A DNA stretch of 37,580 nt. Source: an uncultured Rickettsiales bacterium. Lineage in GTDB: Bacteria; Pseudomonadota; Alphaproteobacteria; UBA8366. This document shows positions 9,181 through 16,509 of the stretch, piece after piece; position 1 is the stretch's first letter; each line of letters begins with the position of its first letter. The position numbers were made by a program, and so were the translations under genes. Below the pieces are notes generated by a model, which did no database searches, was not told the origin of the DNA, and worked only from the letters and a program-made list of their open reading frames with translations. The stretch covers positions 1 through 37,580 of the forward strand of contig CAJWTF010000019.1 in NCBI GenBank assembly GCA_913046825.1, in the 5' to 3' direction.

Positions 9181-9417
9181 CTAACTTCCCAACTCGTCGG
9201 GCGGTAACGCATCCATGACTTCTTTGGTGCGAACCATGACTACTCCGACGATGGCAATCACGCCGAGGCCCAAGGCAGCAATCATGCCTAGGACACTTGC
9301 CCAGACCAAGCCGAGCGTCGGCAACATTATGCTGTAGAGTTGCCACACGCCGAAATATCCGACGAATAGGATCAATAGCACCAAGACCATATATCGCCGG
9401 AACGTCGCGAAGGTCAT
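9181..9417 (-). CDS. Small two-helix membrane protein
   Basis: A 78-residue protein with two predicted membrane helices: about residues 9-30 (YMVLVLLILFVGYFGVW) and 38-61 (GLVWASVLGMIAALGLGVIA), then a short charged tail ending in ALPPDELGS. No catalytic motif is visible and I do not recognise a family. Its ATG lies four bases after the stop of the cysteine hydrolase gene, so translation is probably coupled. It may be a membrane partner or anchor for that operon's enzymes, but that is only inferred from position. Longer in-frame starts would overlap the upstream gene and lack membrane-protein character. Confidence 0.65.
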   Translation of the reverse strand: MTFATFRRYMVLVLLILFVGYFGVWQLYSIMLPTLGLVWASVLGMIAALGLGVIAIVGVVMVRTKEVMDALPPDELGS

Positions 9418-9421
9418 GGCG

Positions 9422-10051
9422 TCAGCTGTTGAGCTTGCGCCAACCCTCGATGTACTCGACGCAGGCATCGGCATTGACCACATCCGCATATCGCCGACCG
9501 ACATCTTCCAGGTTCTGGTGATGCGGGACCGGGTCATGGTCGCCGACACAATCCTCAGGCACCATTGTGCGATAGCCATAGGAGAAGCTATCGATGGTGG
9601 TGGCGCGAATGCAGCCAGAGGTTACACATCCTGTGACGATCAGCGATTCAACGCCTTCCTTCTGCAAAAAGGCCGCGACCGGCGTGCCGAAAAAGATCGA
9701 AGGGCCCGTCTTACGCACGACGACATCGTAATCCTTGTCGTAGATGCGCTCATCCAGCTCGGTACCAGGCGCGCCGTCTTGCAGATCCATGACCGCGCCC
9801 ACCTTCCAGTGGGGCAATTCGCGCTTGTTGCTGTATCCCACATAACAACTGGCGATGGGAACGCCCGCGCGCCGCGCGGCCTCCAGCAGGCGCGCGGTGT
9901 TTTGCACACCGCGTTCGATCAACTCCGCTCCGCCCATCGGCATGCTCGGATCGGTAAACGCTGTTTGATAATCGACCACGACAATGCCGGGCTTACCGCC
10001 GAACCCTATATCCGCCTGACCGTAGCTTCTCTCTTTATAAATGTCGCTCAT
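9422..10051 (-). CDS. Isochorismatase-family cysteine hydrolase
   Basis: A 209-residue cysteine hydrolase of the isochorismatase superfamily. The triad is readable: Asp27 in VVVDYQTAF, Lys114 in VVRKTGPSIFFGT, and Cys147 in VTGCVTSGCIRATT. The SYGYRTMVPEDCVGDH segment is typical of N-carbamoylsarcosine amidohydrolase-like and related amidases, which split an amide or carbamoyl bond. The true substrate is not known. The ATG at 10051 has GGGGAG five bases upstream; a GTG six bases earlier is less likely. It follows the broken amidohydrolase by ten bases and precedes the small membrane protein by four, in an operon that also contains a GAF protein. Confidence 0.88.
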   Translation of the reverse strand: MSDIYKERSYGQADIGFGGKPGIVVVDYQTAFTDPSMPMGGAELIERGVQNTARLLEAARRAGVPIASCYVGYSNKRELPHWKVGAVMDLQDGAPGTELDERIYDKDYDVVVRKTGPSIFFGTPVAAFLQKEGVESLIVTGCVTSGCIRATTIDSFSYGYRTMVPEDCVGDHDPVPHHQNLEDVGRRYADVVNADACVEYIEGWRKLNS

Positions 10052-10061
10052 ATCCACTCCC

Positions 10062-10592
10062 CTAATTCAATTCGTTCTTCACAAATACGCCGCCCTTCAT
10101 GATTGCGGGCATATGCGCGCCTTGATCTTGCAGCAATCCTAAATCCTTCGGCGGGTCGCCATCAACAACGACCAGGTCAGCAAGCGCACCCGGCGCCACA
10201 ACGCCGAGCTCTCCGTCGCGATTCAAAATTGTCGCATTGGTTTTTGTTGCAGAAACCAGCGTCTCGTGCGCCGTCATCGCCTCCGGCTTCAAAAAGAATT
10301 CTCGCGATTGATGGCGCTGCATCTCTCCAATGAGGTCGCTGCCGTGACCGACAGGCACGCCGGCGCGCTTCGCATACTCGACAACAACGGAATATACATG
10401 CACGTGGGCGTCAATCAGCCCCGGCAACAATGCCTTCTCACCGAGATCAATGACGGCATCGGCCGAGGCAGTAATTGGCGTGTCGGAGACTTCCTTGATC
10501 CAGTCGCCCTCGATAAAGATCTCGCTCCCACCATGCAACTCAGGTGTATCGGCATCAAAAAGGTCCGCGTTCTTTATCAGGTTCGTGGTCAT
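10062..10592 (-). pseudogene. Amidohydrolase with the middle of the barrel deleted
   Basis: The frame is open for 176 residues but is a chimera of the two ends of a metal-dependent amidohydrolase of roughly 400 residues. The N-terminal beta-sandwich part and first metal motif are present (ALLPGLIDAHVHV, residues 56-68). The sequence then jumps directly to the C-terminal part: RAGVPVGHGSDL with the late metal-binding Asp, EFFLKPEAMTAHE, TKTNATILNRDGELGVV and ADLVVVDGDPPKDLG. About 230 residues carrying the barrel lysine and histidine ligands are missing, with the reading frame preserved across the join near 10385-10400. It has a good GGGAG before its ATG and is probably still translated, but cannot be an active enzyme of this family. 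Confidence 0.8.
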
Positions 10593-10621
10593 ATTTCTCT
10601 CCCAAACGAACGCTCAAGAAC

Positions 10622-11128
10622 CTACTTCCCGGCGCACTGCAAAAAGGCCGGGGCCGCGATACTGGCGATGGTCAGCGCGATCTCCGTATCGCCCTCCTCG
10701 TACCATCCGGCTTCGTGTACCAAATTGATCGTGCCCAAGGTGACACCGTCATAGACAACCGGCACGTTCAAAATCGCGCCGCAGCCGAGCGAATGGATCA
10801 ATTCGTGATCGAAAAAGAACTCTTTAATGTCGTCTGAATCATAGCCGATATAGCATTCCTGATTGATCAGTAGCTTCTCCGTCCACGCCGTCGGCCTCAC
10901 ATCCTTGCGCCCGGCAATCGGATAGGCCTCGAGGTTGCTGCTGTAGAACCGTTCGGTCTCCTGCAGGTCCGCGTGATACAACAGGGCAGTGACATAGGTA
11001 TGCCCGATTACCGCATCCATCGCGGCATCAAGTGCGCGGAACGTCGCCATCGGCTGATCCTGCAGGCGCACTGCCGCCGCCAATGCCTTGATATGGGGTA
11101 GCGGGTCGGTTGGCGCTTGCTTGCTCAT
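10622..11128 (-). CDS. GAF-domain protein
   Basis: A 168-residue protein consisting essentially of one GAF fold. It has a helical N-terminus (about 1-40), then FSSxx-type core strands with PIAGRKDVRPTAWTEKLL, CYIGYDSDDIKEFFFDHE, and the typical late GAF strand LGCGAILNVPVVYDGVTLGTINLVHEA broken into its usual strand-turn-strand pattern, ending in a helix (IALTIASIAAPAFL). GAF domains bind small molecules; with no output domain attached this one may be a sensor or an enzyme-like domain. It is the first gene of the minus-strand operon that runs on through the amidohydrolase relic (29-base gap), cysteine hydrolase and membrane protein. Confidence 0.75.
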   Translation of the reverse strand: MSKQAPTDPLPHIKALAAAVRLQDQPMATFRALDAAMDAVIGHTYVTALLYHADLQETERFYSSNLEAYPIAGRKDVRPTAWTEKLLINQECYIGYDSDDIKEFFFDHELIHSLGCGAILNVPVVYDGVTLGTINLVHEAGWYEEGDTEIALTIASIAAPAFLQCAGK

Positions 11129-11504
11129 GTCGATACGGATCCGAAATTGCTTGAAAACTGCCTTTGAGGTAACCTACCAGCGTTCCGTCAGTCGGCAAGG
11201 CCACCCCAAGCCAGACCCGCATCATAAAAAACACGGAACAACCCCATGCACAGTATTAAAATACCGCTCTTTTGGAGGTACAAACGACGATCCGGTATAT
11301 CTTCACTCCTTCCGTGACGGAAATGTCGATGTGAAATGCGATGTTACGGGTTTGATACAGGATGTAGGGCATGAGATAAGCGTATCAGTATTCGACAAAT
11401 TGTCGATAATCGTCCCCAAAAAGCGCTGGGGCTGTTACGACAAGCAATCGTAGATATGTCAATCTACCAAGGCTCCACGCCCCAACAAAGAACCGAGAGA
11501 TAAA
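11129..11504. promoter_or_regulatory. Intergenic region between GAF and hydrolase transcription units
   Basis: This 376-base gap separates a minus-strand operon from a plus-strand one, so both promoters should lie in it. It holds a perfect odd palindrome TCGACAA-A-TTGTCGA at 11392-11406, about 98 bases before the hydrolase start, which could be an operator, and a short CCCCA/TGGGG stem near 11414-11431. No gene or RNA is recognisable. Low confidence in any specific site. Confidence 0.35.
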
Positions 11505-12315
11505 ATGCCGCAATACGAAGTCGCACCGGACGTTCGCCTCTATTGCGAGGATTTCGGTGACGGGAAGGCCATCATATTCACATCTGCCGGGATTCAGACC
11601 CGTAAAATGTGGGAGCACCAGGCGGCGGGACTTGGGTCCAAATACCGGACGATCACCTACGACTGGCGCGGCACCGGCCGTTCTGACCGACCGCGCGGCC
11701 CCTATAGCGTCGACCAAGCCGTCGACGATCTGTGTGCGTTGATCGAAGGCCAGTCCATCGCGCCCGCGGTGTTGGTGGGCCATGGCATCGGCTGCCATGT
11801 GACGCTCTTGGCCGCACATCGGCGCCCGGAGCTGGTAGACGCATGGTCCTGGTCAGCGGCGCCCCTTGGTACACCGGCGACCGGGACGACGAAGGTGGGT
11901 TCTCGAGCGAATCCACCACTTGGTGGGAAGCGCAGACCGCCAACCAAGGCACCCATATCGCGCAAGCCTATGCCGAATTAGGAGAGCGCTTTTTATTCCA
12001 TAAAGACCCTGGTCCCGCCGTCGGCCACTCGGTGCTGGAGCAGGCGCTGGATTGGCCGCTATACGTCTTCAAAAGCTACACCAACTCAATGATGACCCTC
12101 GACCACCGGAAAATCCTGCCGCAACTGAACCTGCCGACCATGGTCTTCCAAGGGCAGCACGACAACAAACAGCGTTACGGTGGAGGCAAATACCTCGCCG
12201 ACAACACCCCGGTGCCAGTCTCCTAACATTCGAGGAAAGCGCCCATATGCCGCGAATCGAGGAAATGGCGCTCTTCAACCAAACGCTCGATCAGTTCATC
12301 AGCTTTGCCTCTTAA
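11505..12315 (+). pseudogene. Alpha/beta-hydrolase split by two frameshifts
   Basis: Three successive frames together make one alpha/beta-hydrolase of about 270 residues. Part one carries YDWRGTGRSDRP, the nucleophile-elbow position GHGIGCH (a Gly where the catalytic Ser is normally expected in GxSxG), and ends at ELVD. One base seems lost near 11841, after which MVLVSGAPWY continues in the next frame to DNTP. A second base is lost in the C4 run at 12207-12210, after which LLTFEESAHMPRIEEM supplies the catalytic-His segment. Two one-base deletions could be sequencing errors, but the missing Ser suggests real decay or a non-canonical enzyme. It starts with a weak GAGAG and is followed 50 bases later by a small unknown gene. 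Confidence 0.75.
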
Positions 12316-12365
12316 GCTGCAACCAAGCAACTCATTTGGACGCCGGAAAACCTTAGGAATCCCAA

Positions 12366-12761
12366 ATGGCCGCCACCCCGGAAGAGGCGCTGCGAGACGC
12401 GATAGACGCGAGCGGCTCGCTTAAACTGAAGAAGTTTCGCGACACGATCCACCTGCCGCTGCACCAGGTCGGCCTCGGTCCGATCCAGCCGGAAATTTAC
12501 GAGACCGAGGAGGACGTGCCGGAATACCGCAGCGACGGCTGGGAGGAAAGCAACCCCGAATGGGTCGGCAGCACCAACGAGCTGCGGTCCTTCGAAGTGG
12601 TCGTGCGGGACGAGAACAAGGTCGCCTACCTCATCAAAGCCGCCCGCTTCCATACAGATGGCACCCTCATGCAAACCTACGATGCAATCTTCACCATCGC
12701 CAACCGCAACGGCGACTGGCGCCTGATCAGCCGCAACCCGTTCAATATACGTAGGGCGTAA
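12366..12761 (+). CDS. Small uncharacterised protein, possibly NTF2/SnoaL-like
   Basis: A 131-residue protein with no motif I can name firmly. It starts with a helix (TPEEALRDAIDASG), has a central acidic region (ETEEDVPEYRSDGWEE), and ends with strand-like segments (AARFHTDGTLMQTYDAIFTI and NGDWRLISRNPF) that resemble the closing strands of NTF2/SnoaL-type small folds. AGGA lies eight bases ahead of the ATG. It sits 50 bases after the frameshifted hydrolase and probably shares its transcript. Treat as hypothetical. Confidence 0.6.
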   Translation: MAATPEEALRDAIDASGSLKLKKFRDTIHLPLHQVGLGPIQPEIYETEEDVPEYRSDGWEESNPEWVGSTNELRSFEVVVRDENKVAYLIKAARFHTDGTLMQTYDAIFTIANRNGDWRLISRNPFNIRRA

Positions 12762-12872
12762 ACTTTCGGAACGGGGAACCCGGAACCTATATCCGCTAAC
12801 GGCGATTGAATTCGATATCCTGTCACTGGAACTCGAACCGCGATCTGCAAGTAAGGGGTCATTATACAAACC

Positions 12873-12910
12873 GTCATTCCAGAGTCCGCATTACGGAAAC
12901 CCGGAATGAC
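12873..12910. repeat. Inverted repeat, REP-like
   Basis: Perfect 8-base arms GTCATTCC and GGAATGAC enclose a second small stem TCCG-CATTA-CGGA. It lies between convergent genes (the small unknown protein and the GST), where such elements commonly act as mRNA-end hairpins. The GTCATTCC...GGAATGAC ends resemble dispersed intergenic repeats of alphaproteobacterial genomes, but copy number cannot be judged from one copy. There is no U-tract. Confidence 0.5.
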
Positions 12911-12934
12911 ATTGGGCGAACCTTGGGCGAATTT

Positions 12935-13558
12935 CTACGCCGGGATCGTTTCGGCGAACTCCGTCATCGCGTTGGCCTTCTCTGAGAGCGCTTCCAATTT
13001 CGAACAATTCAATGCGGGCGCACTATCCGGCCGGTTTTTGACGATAAAATCCCAAAAGCAAACCACGGAAATATCGGCTTGGGTCAATGTCTCGCCGATC
13101 ATCCAAGGTCCCTTCAACATCCCGTTGAGGGCCTGCGCGCCGTCTTTGCACTGCTCATACATCCGATCCACCCAAGGTCGGTAGACCATTTCTGGTGGAC
13201 GTTTGGCATTTACGCCCTCTTCGTAATAGCAGCTGATCGATTTCTCGACCGCTCCAGCCGCAATCCCGATGATGTTCATCACTTCGGTCCGCGCGTCGCC
13301 GGAGGGCGGTGTCAGCGACTTCTCCTGTCCGACCAATTGATCAAGGTAATCAAGAATGGCAGCGCTATCGACGATGGCGCGGCCATCATCCGTCTCGAGT
13401 GCGGGAACCCGTCCCAACGGATTAAATTTTTGCAGCTTGGCTAATTCTTCGGGAACGCTGCCGCGCAACACAACATGTTCATGATCCAGGTTATAAAGCC
13501 GTAACGTCACCCCCACGCGCCGGGTGAAAGGCGAGCCAAATCCGCCGTATAGTTTCAT
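12935..13558 (-). CDS. Glutathione S-transferase family protein
   Basis: A 207-residue cytosolic GST. The thioredoxin-fold N half shows LYGGFGSPFTRRVGVTLR (catalytic Ser/Cys region about residues 8-13), FNPLGRVPALE with the cis-proline (about 47-57), and DSAAILDYLD, the glutathione-gamma-glutamyl site (about 64-73). The all-helical C half has WMIGETLTQADISV, the N-capping box region. GSTs conjugate or reduce electrophiles, or act as maleylacetoacetate-type isomerases. It lies 86 bases downstream of the CoA-transferase on the same strand and has AAGGA before its ATG, so it may be the last gene of the CoA operon, perhaps for detoxifying reactive enoyl intermediates. That link is an inference. 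Confidence 0.88.
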   Translation of the reverse strand: MKLYGGFGSPFTRRVGVTLRLYNLDHEHVVLRGSVPEELAKLQKFNPLGRVPALETDDGRAIVDSAAILDYLDQLVGQEKSLTPPSGDARTEVMNIIGIAAGAVEKSISCYYEEGVNAKRPPEMVYRPWVDRMYEQCKDGAQALNGMLKGPWMIGETLTQADISVVCFWDFIVKNRPDSAPALNCSKLEALSEKANAMTEFAETIPA

Positions 13559-13644
13559 TCGTAAATATCCTTCTATTGATCGACTTCCAAGGAGCCGTTC
13601 GCTCTAAACACTATTGCATGAACTTGAACCAGGAAAACTCGGTG

Positions 13645-15051
13645 TTAACGCGCCGGCCACACCGGATCGCTATGGCCCAGCGGCACCGACGGACGTGCCC
13701 AACGAGCCGGCGTTTCGGAGAATTGCACTACGGGGGCGAGATGGGTCAGTCGGCCCATCGGCGTGTCTGTGGACGTCCGCCATTTCTCGATTTCCGCCGC
13801 GCCGAAATCAGCCGCCACGCCGTCGAGATCCAACATCGCCAACTCGCCCTGCATCTGCAACCAGTGCCCCACTTGAGCCAAAGACGTCCTGACCAGCCAG
13901 GAGCCGCCCTCCTCGGTACGTTTACGAAGCGCCACCATCGCGCCAAAGGCCATCAGATTCCCGGTGAGATAATCGATGGCGGAGACGGGATAAAATTTCG
14001 GCGCGCCGTCTTCGCCGGGGAAAAGTTCGCCCTGGCGGGCCGCGATACCGCTGACCACTTGGACGGCGGTGTCGAAACCGCGACGAGATGCCCAAGGGCC
14101 TTCATGGCCAAATGCGCAGAGCGAGACGCAGACGATGCCGGGGCGAAGTTCCGCGAGTTCCTCGGGCGAGAGGCCTCGGTCCGCGAGCGTTCCTGGACGG
14201 TAGCCTTGGGAGAAGACATCACAATTACGGACCAGATCACGCATAGTTTCGAGATTTATCGCCTCGCGAAGATCGAGGTGCGCCGAAAGCTTGCCAAGGC
14301 CGGTGTCGTATTCCTGATGCGCGATAAACGGGATGTGAGGCGCACTAATCTTCAAAACGTCAGCACCCTGCTCGGCCAGATTGCGCGCACATGTAGGTCC
14401 GGCCAAAACGCGGGTCAAATCCAACACTCGGAGATTGGAAAGTGGTCGATCGCCCTCAGGCAAAGCTTCCGGCAGGCTGTCGCCGATCTTCACAATTTCC
14501 ATCAAAGGCAACGAGGCGACTGCACGACCTTGCGGGTGTTCCGCCCATTCCGCGGTACTGCGGACCATGCCGCCCGCCCCACCGGCCGCGATGATCGCTT
14601 CCTCCAATTCCAGCGCATCCCACTTGGCGACGGCTTCCGTGACTGCCTGCTTATCCTCCAGCGTACCGACGACTTTGAGCGCGGCCGCCCGGTGGTGCGG
14701 AAAATTACAATGAAGGTAGCTCCATCGGCCGTCCTTGGCGGGATAGATCCCCATGACGGGATTTGCTGCATTGCTGACCTTGTCGCCGTCGAGACGCAGA
14801 TAATTCGTGCTGCGCAGAGATGCGGTCGCATGGCGGGTATCGATCCGTACGTCCTGTCGCCGCCCGGTACGCTGCTCCCATAGATCGGAGACCGCCAAGC
14901 CAAGCGCCGCCAAAGTCGCCGTCCCTGTCTCCGTAACCTTGAAGGACGTGGGAAGATGCGGATCTAGGTCGCCGATGAACTCGACGCCGTTCGCGTGATC
15001 CGGTGACCAGCCTGCGAAATGTAAAAGCGACTGCAGTGCGGTGTTTTTCAT
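13645..15051 (-). CDS. Family III (CaiB/BaiF) CoA-transferase with reordered domains
   Basis: A 468-residue family III CoA-transferase, which moves CoA between carboxylic acids. The usual opening segment, LRVLDLTRVLAGPTCARNLA, with the following GADVLKI strand, appears only at about residue 207 instead of the N-terminus. Before it lies what looks like the small domain that is normally C-terminal (GIYPAKDGRWSYLHCNFPHH about 101-120, AAGGAGGMVRSTAEWAEHPQ about 155-174). After it come LDLREA, QGYRPGTLADRGLSPEELAE, VSLCAFGHEGPWASRRGFD and GGSWLVRTSLAQVG. The order is therefore small domain then large domain. A strong GGAGG precedes the ATG. It follows the CitE-like gene, with a hairpin in the 98-base gap. 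Acid substrate unknown; itaconate- or mesaconate-like is suggested by neighbours. Confidence 0.88.
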   Translation of the reverse strand: MKNTALQSLLHFAGWSPDHANGVEFIGDLDPHLPTSFKVTETGTATLAALGLAVSDLWEQRTGRRQDVRIDTRHATASLRSTNYLRLDGDKVSNAANPVMGIYPAKDGRWSYLHCNFPHHRAAALKVVGTLEDKQAVTEAVAKWDALELEEAIIAAGGAGGMVRSTAEWAEHPQGRAVASLPLMEIVKIGDSLPEALPEGDRPLSNLRVLDLTRVLAGPTCARNLAEQGADVLKISAPHIPFIAHQEYDTGLGKLSAHLDLREAINLETMRDLVRNCDVFSQGYRPGTLADRGLSPEELAELRPGIVCVSLCAFGHEGPWASRRGFDTAVQVVSGIAARQGELFPGEDGAPKFYPVSAIDYLTGNLMAFGAMVALRKRTEEGGSWLVRTSLAQVGHWLQMQGELAMLDLDGVAADFGAAEIEKWRTSTDTPMGRLTHLAPVVQFSETPARWARPSVPLGHSDPVWPAR

Positions 15052-15077
15052 TCGTCCACCTCCATCTCGTTACCGCC

Positions 15078-15144
15078 CTCACCCCTTCCACCGCTTCGCG
15101 GCGGGTCCTTCCCTTTCTTGCAAGCAGGAGAAGGTTGGGGTGAG
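15078..15144. repeat. Intergenic hairpin repeat between lyase and CoA-transferase genes
   Basis: Perfect outer arms CTCACCCC (15078-15085) and GGGGTGAG (15137-15144), extended by partly paired CTTCC/GGAGAAGG-type sequence and an inner ACCGCTTCGCGGCGGGT stem. It resembles widespread extragenic palindromes of proteobacteria. Placed within an operon gap, it could act as an mRNA processing or stability element that sets the CoA-transferase level relative to the upstream genes. No U-tract is present, so it is not an ordinary terminator. Confidence 0.55.
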
Positions 15145-15149
15145 AGCTT

Positions 15150-16043
15150 CTACCCTTCCATCGCCGCGATCTGCTCTGCGAGTTCCAGCAGAGTGTTCGC
15201 CTGTTTCAAGTGCGGCATGTCGACCATCATGCCGTCGAGGCCAACCGTCCCCATGCCAGGGTTCTCCGCGAAGACGGCGACCACCCGTTTGGCGTGCGCG
15301 ATTTCTTCCTCCGACGGCGTGAAGGCCTTGTTAATGATCGGCGGTTGCGCCGGGTGGATGGCAATCTTGCCAACGAAACCGGCCTTACGGTCGCGCAGAC
15401 AATCTTCTTCCAACCCCTTATCATCGCGAAAATTGGTGATCAACACGCCGACCGGCTGCACGTCGATGGCGCGGCAAGCGGCGAGGCAGAGTCCCTTCAC
15501 CTGTTTGTAGACATCGTCGTAGTCGCCATCGGACCCGCGATTATCACTGGCGCCTAAGGCCGCCGCCAAATCTTCCGCCCCCCACGTCATGCCGACCAAG
15601 CGGTCGCTGACCCCGTCGAGATAGGTATGGAAGGTGAGGACAGAAGCCGCGGTCTCTGTCGCAACGCAAAGGATCTTGGTTGAACCGAGCTCAATCCCTT
15701 CACGTGCCTCAAGCGCCGAGAGGTAATTGCAGAGCGTATTCACCTCCTCCGCCGAATAGACCTTTGGCAGGCAAATACCGTCCGGCTTCCCCGGCATGAT
15801 CGCGGCCAAATCCGGCAGCGCCAAGTCGGTGTCGAGCGGATTACAGCGCACGTAGAGTTTCTGGCGCGAGCGGTCGGTGTATTTCTGCAGGTATTCGCGC
15901 ACCATCGTGCGGGCGATGTCTTGCCGATCGTTCGAGACTGAATCTTCTAGATCGAGAATTAAGGCGTCGGCGACGTTCTCCCGCCCCTTCTCCAGCTTGC
16001 GCTCGCTGTCGCCAGGGACGAATAGCCAGGATCGGATAATCAT
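15150..16043 (-). CDS. CitE-like (HpcH/HpaI superfamily) acyl-CoA lyase or thioesterase
   Basis: A 297-residue CitE-like TIM-barrel protein, matching the size of malyl-CoA/citramalyl-CoA lyases and malyl-CoA thioesterases. Recognisable sites are RSWLFVPGDSERKL at the N-terminus, ILDLEDSV (about 29-36), VRCNPLDT with the substrate Arg, CLPKV, CVATETAASVLTF with the metal-binding Glu, GMTWGAEDLAAALG with the metal Asp region, and GKIAIHPAQ near the end. Members cleave or form 3-hydroxy-acyl-CoA C-C bonds with Mg2+. It overlaps the upstream MaoC gene by four bases (ATGA) and precedes the CoA-transferase. The set suggests cleavage of a citramalyl-CoA-like intermediate to acetyl-CoA and an oxo acid; this is inferred from context. 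Confidence 0.88.
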   Translation of the reverse strand: MIIRSWLFVPGDSERKLEKGRENVADALILDLEDSVSNDRQDIARTMVREYLQKYTDRSRQKLYVRCNPLDTDLALPDLAAIMPGKPDGICLPKVYSAEEVNTLCNYLSALEAREGIELGSTKILCVATETAASVLTFHTYLDGVSDRLVGMTWGAEDLAAALGASDNRGSDGDYDDVYKQVKGLCLAACRAIDVQPVGVLITNFRDDKGLEEDCLRDRKAGFVGKIAIHPAQPPIINKAFTPSEEEIAHAKRVVAVFAENPGMGTVGLDGMMVDMPHLKQANTLLELAEQIAAMEG

Positions 16044-16492
16044 ACCGGCCTCTTCATCATAAAGGCAGTTCGGGTGCAGAATGCGACTTCCTCGTCCCGC
16101 TGGTTGTAGCCGTAGTGCTCAAAGATCACGAGACCGCCGGTCGGACGCGACTTCGATTCCCGTTTCTCTATAACCTTAGTCATGGAGCGCAGCGTATCGC
16201 CATGAAAGACCGGATTCTTGAAGCGCACGTCGTTCATGCCGAGATTGCCAAACGTGGTGCCGAGCGTGGTGTCATCGACAGAGACACCGATGACGAGACC
16301 AAGCGTGAACAGGCTGTTCACGATACGTTGGCCGAACTCGGTGTTCTTGGAGAACTCTTCGTCCAGGTGTAGTGGTTGCGGGTTGTGGGTCATCGCACAG
16401 AACATCAGATTATCGGTCTCGGTAACCGTGCGGGTGAGTGCGTGCTTGAACTCCATTCCAATTTCGAATTCTTCGTAATATAAACCAGCCAT
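16040..16492 (-). CDS. MaoC-like hot-dog hydratase with intact active-site motif
   Basis: A 150-residue single hot-dog protein. The motif MTHNPQPLHLDEEFSKNTEF (about 33-52) resembles the NPxxLHxD active-site region of mesaconyl-CoA-hydratase-type MaoC enzymes, and GTTFGNLGMNDVRFKNPVFH plus GDTLRSMTKV form the later strands. Such enzymes add or remove water on enoyl-CoAs. AAGGAG stands eight bases before the ATG. The stop overlaps the start of the CitE-like lyase by four bases, and the gene follows a second MaoC gene by 17 bases. The pair probably forms a heteromer in which this chain carries the catalytic residues. Confidence 0.87.
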   Translation of the reverse strand: MAGLYYEEFEIGMEFKHALTRTVTETDNLMFCAMTHNPQPLHLDEEFSKNTEFGQRIVNSLFTLGLVIGVSVDDTTLGTTFGNLGMNDVRFKNPVFHGDTLRSMTKVIEKRESKSRPTGGLVIFEHYGYNQRDEEVAFCTRTAFMMKRPV

Positions 16493-16509
16493 TTTCGTTT
16501 CTCCTTCTT

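Noticed and set aside
9416..10102. A 228-residue plus-strand frame over the cysteine hydrolase
   Set aside because: Antisense shadow of a gene with a readable catalytic triad; no recognisable features of its own.
13576..14883. A 435-residue open frame on the plus strand opposite the CoA-transferase
   Set aside because: It is antisense to a clear family III CoA-transferase, is rich in Arg and His as shadow frames are, and shows no domain.
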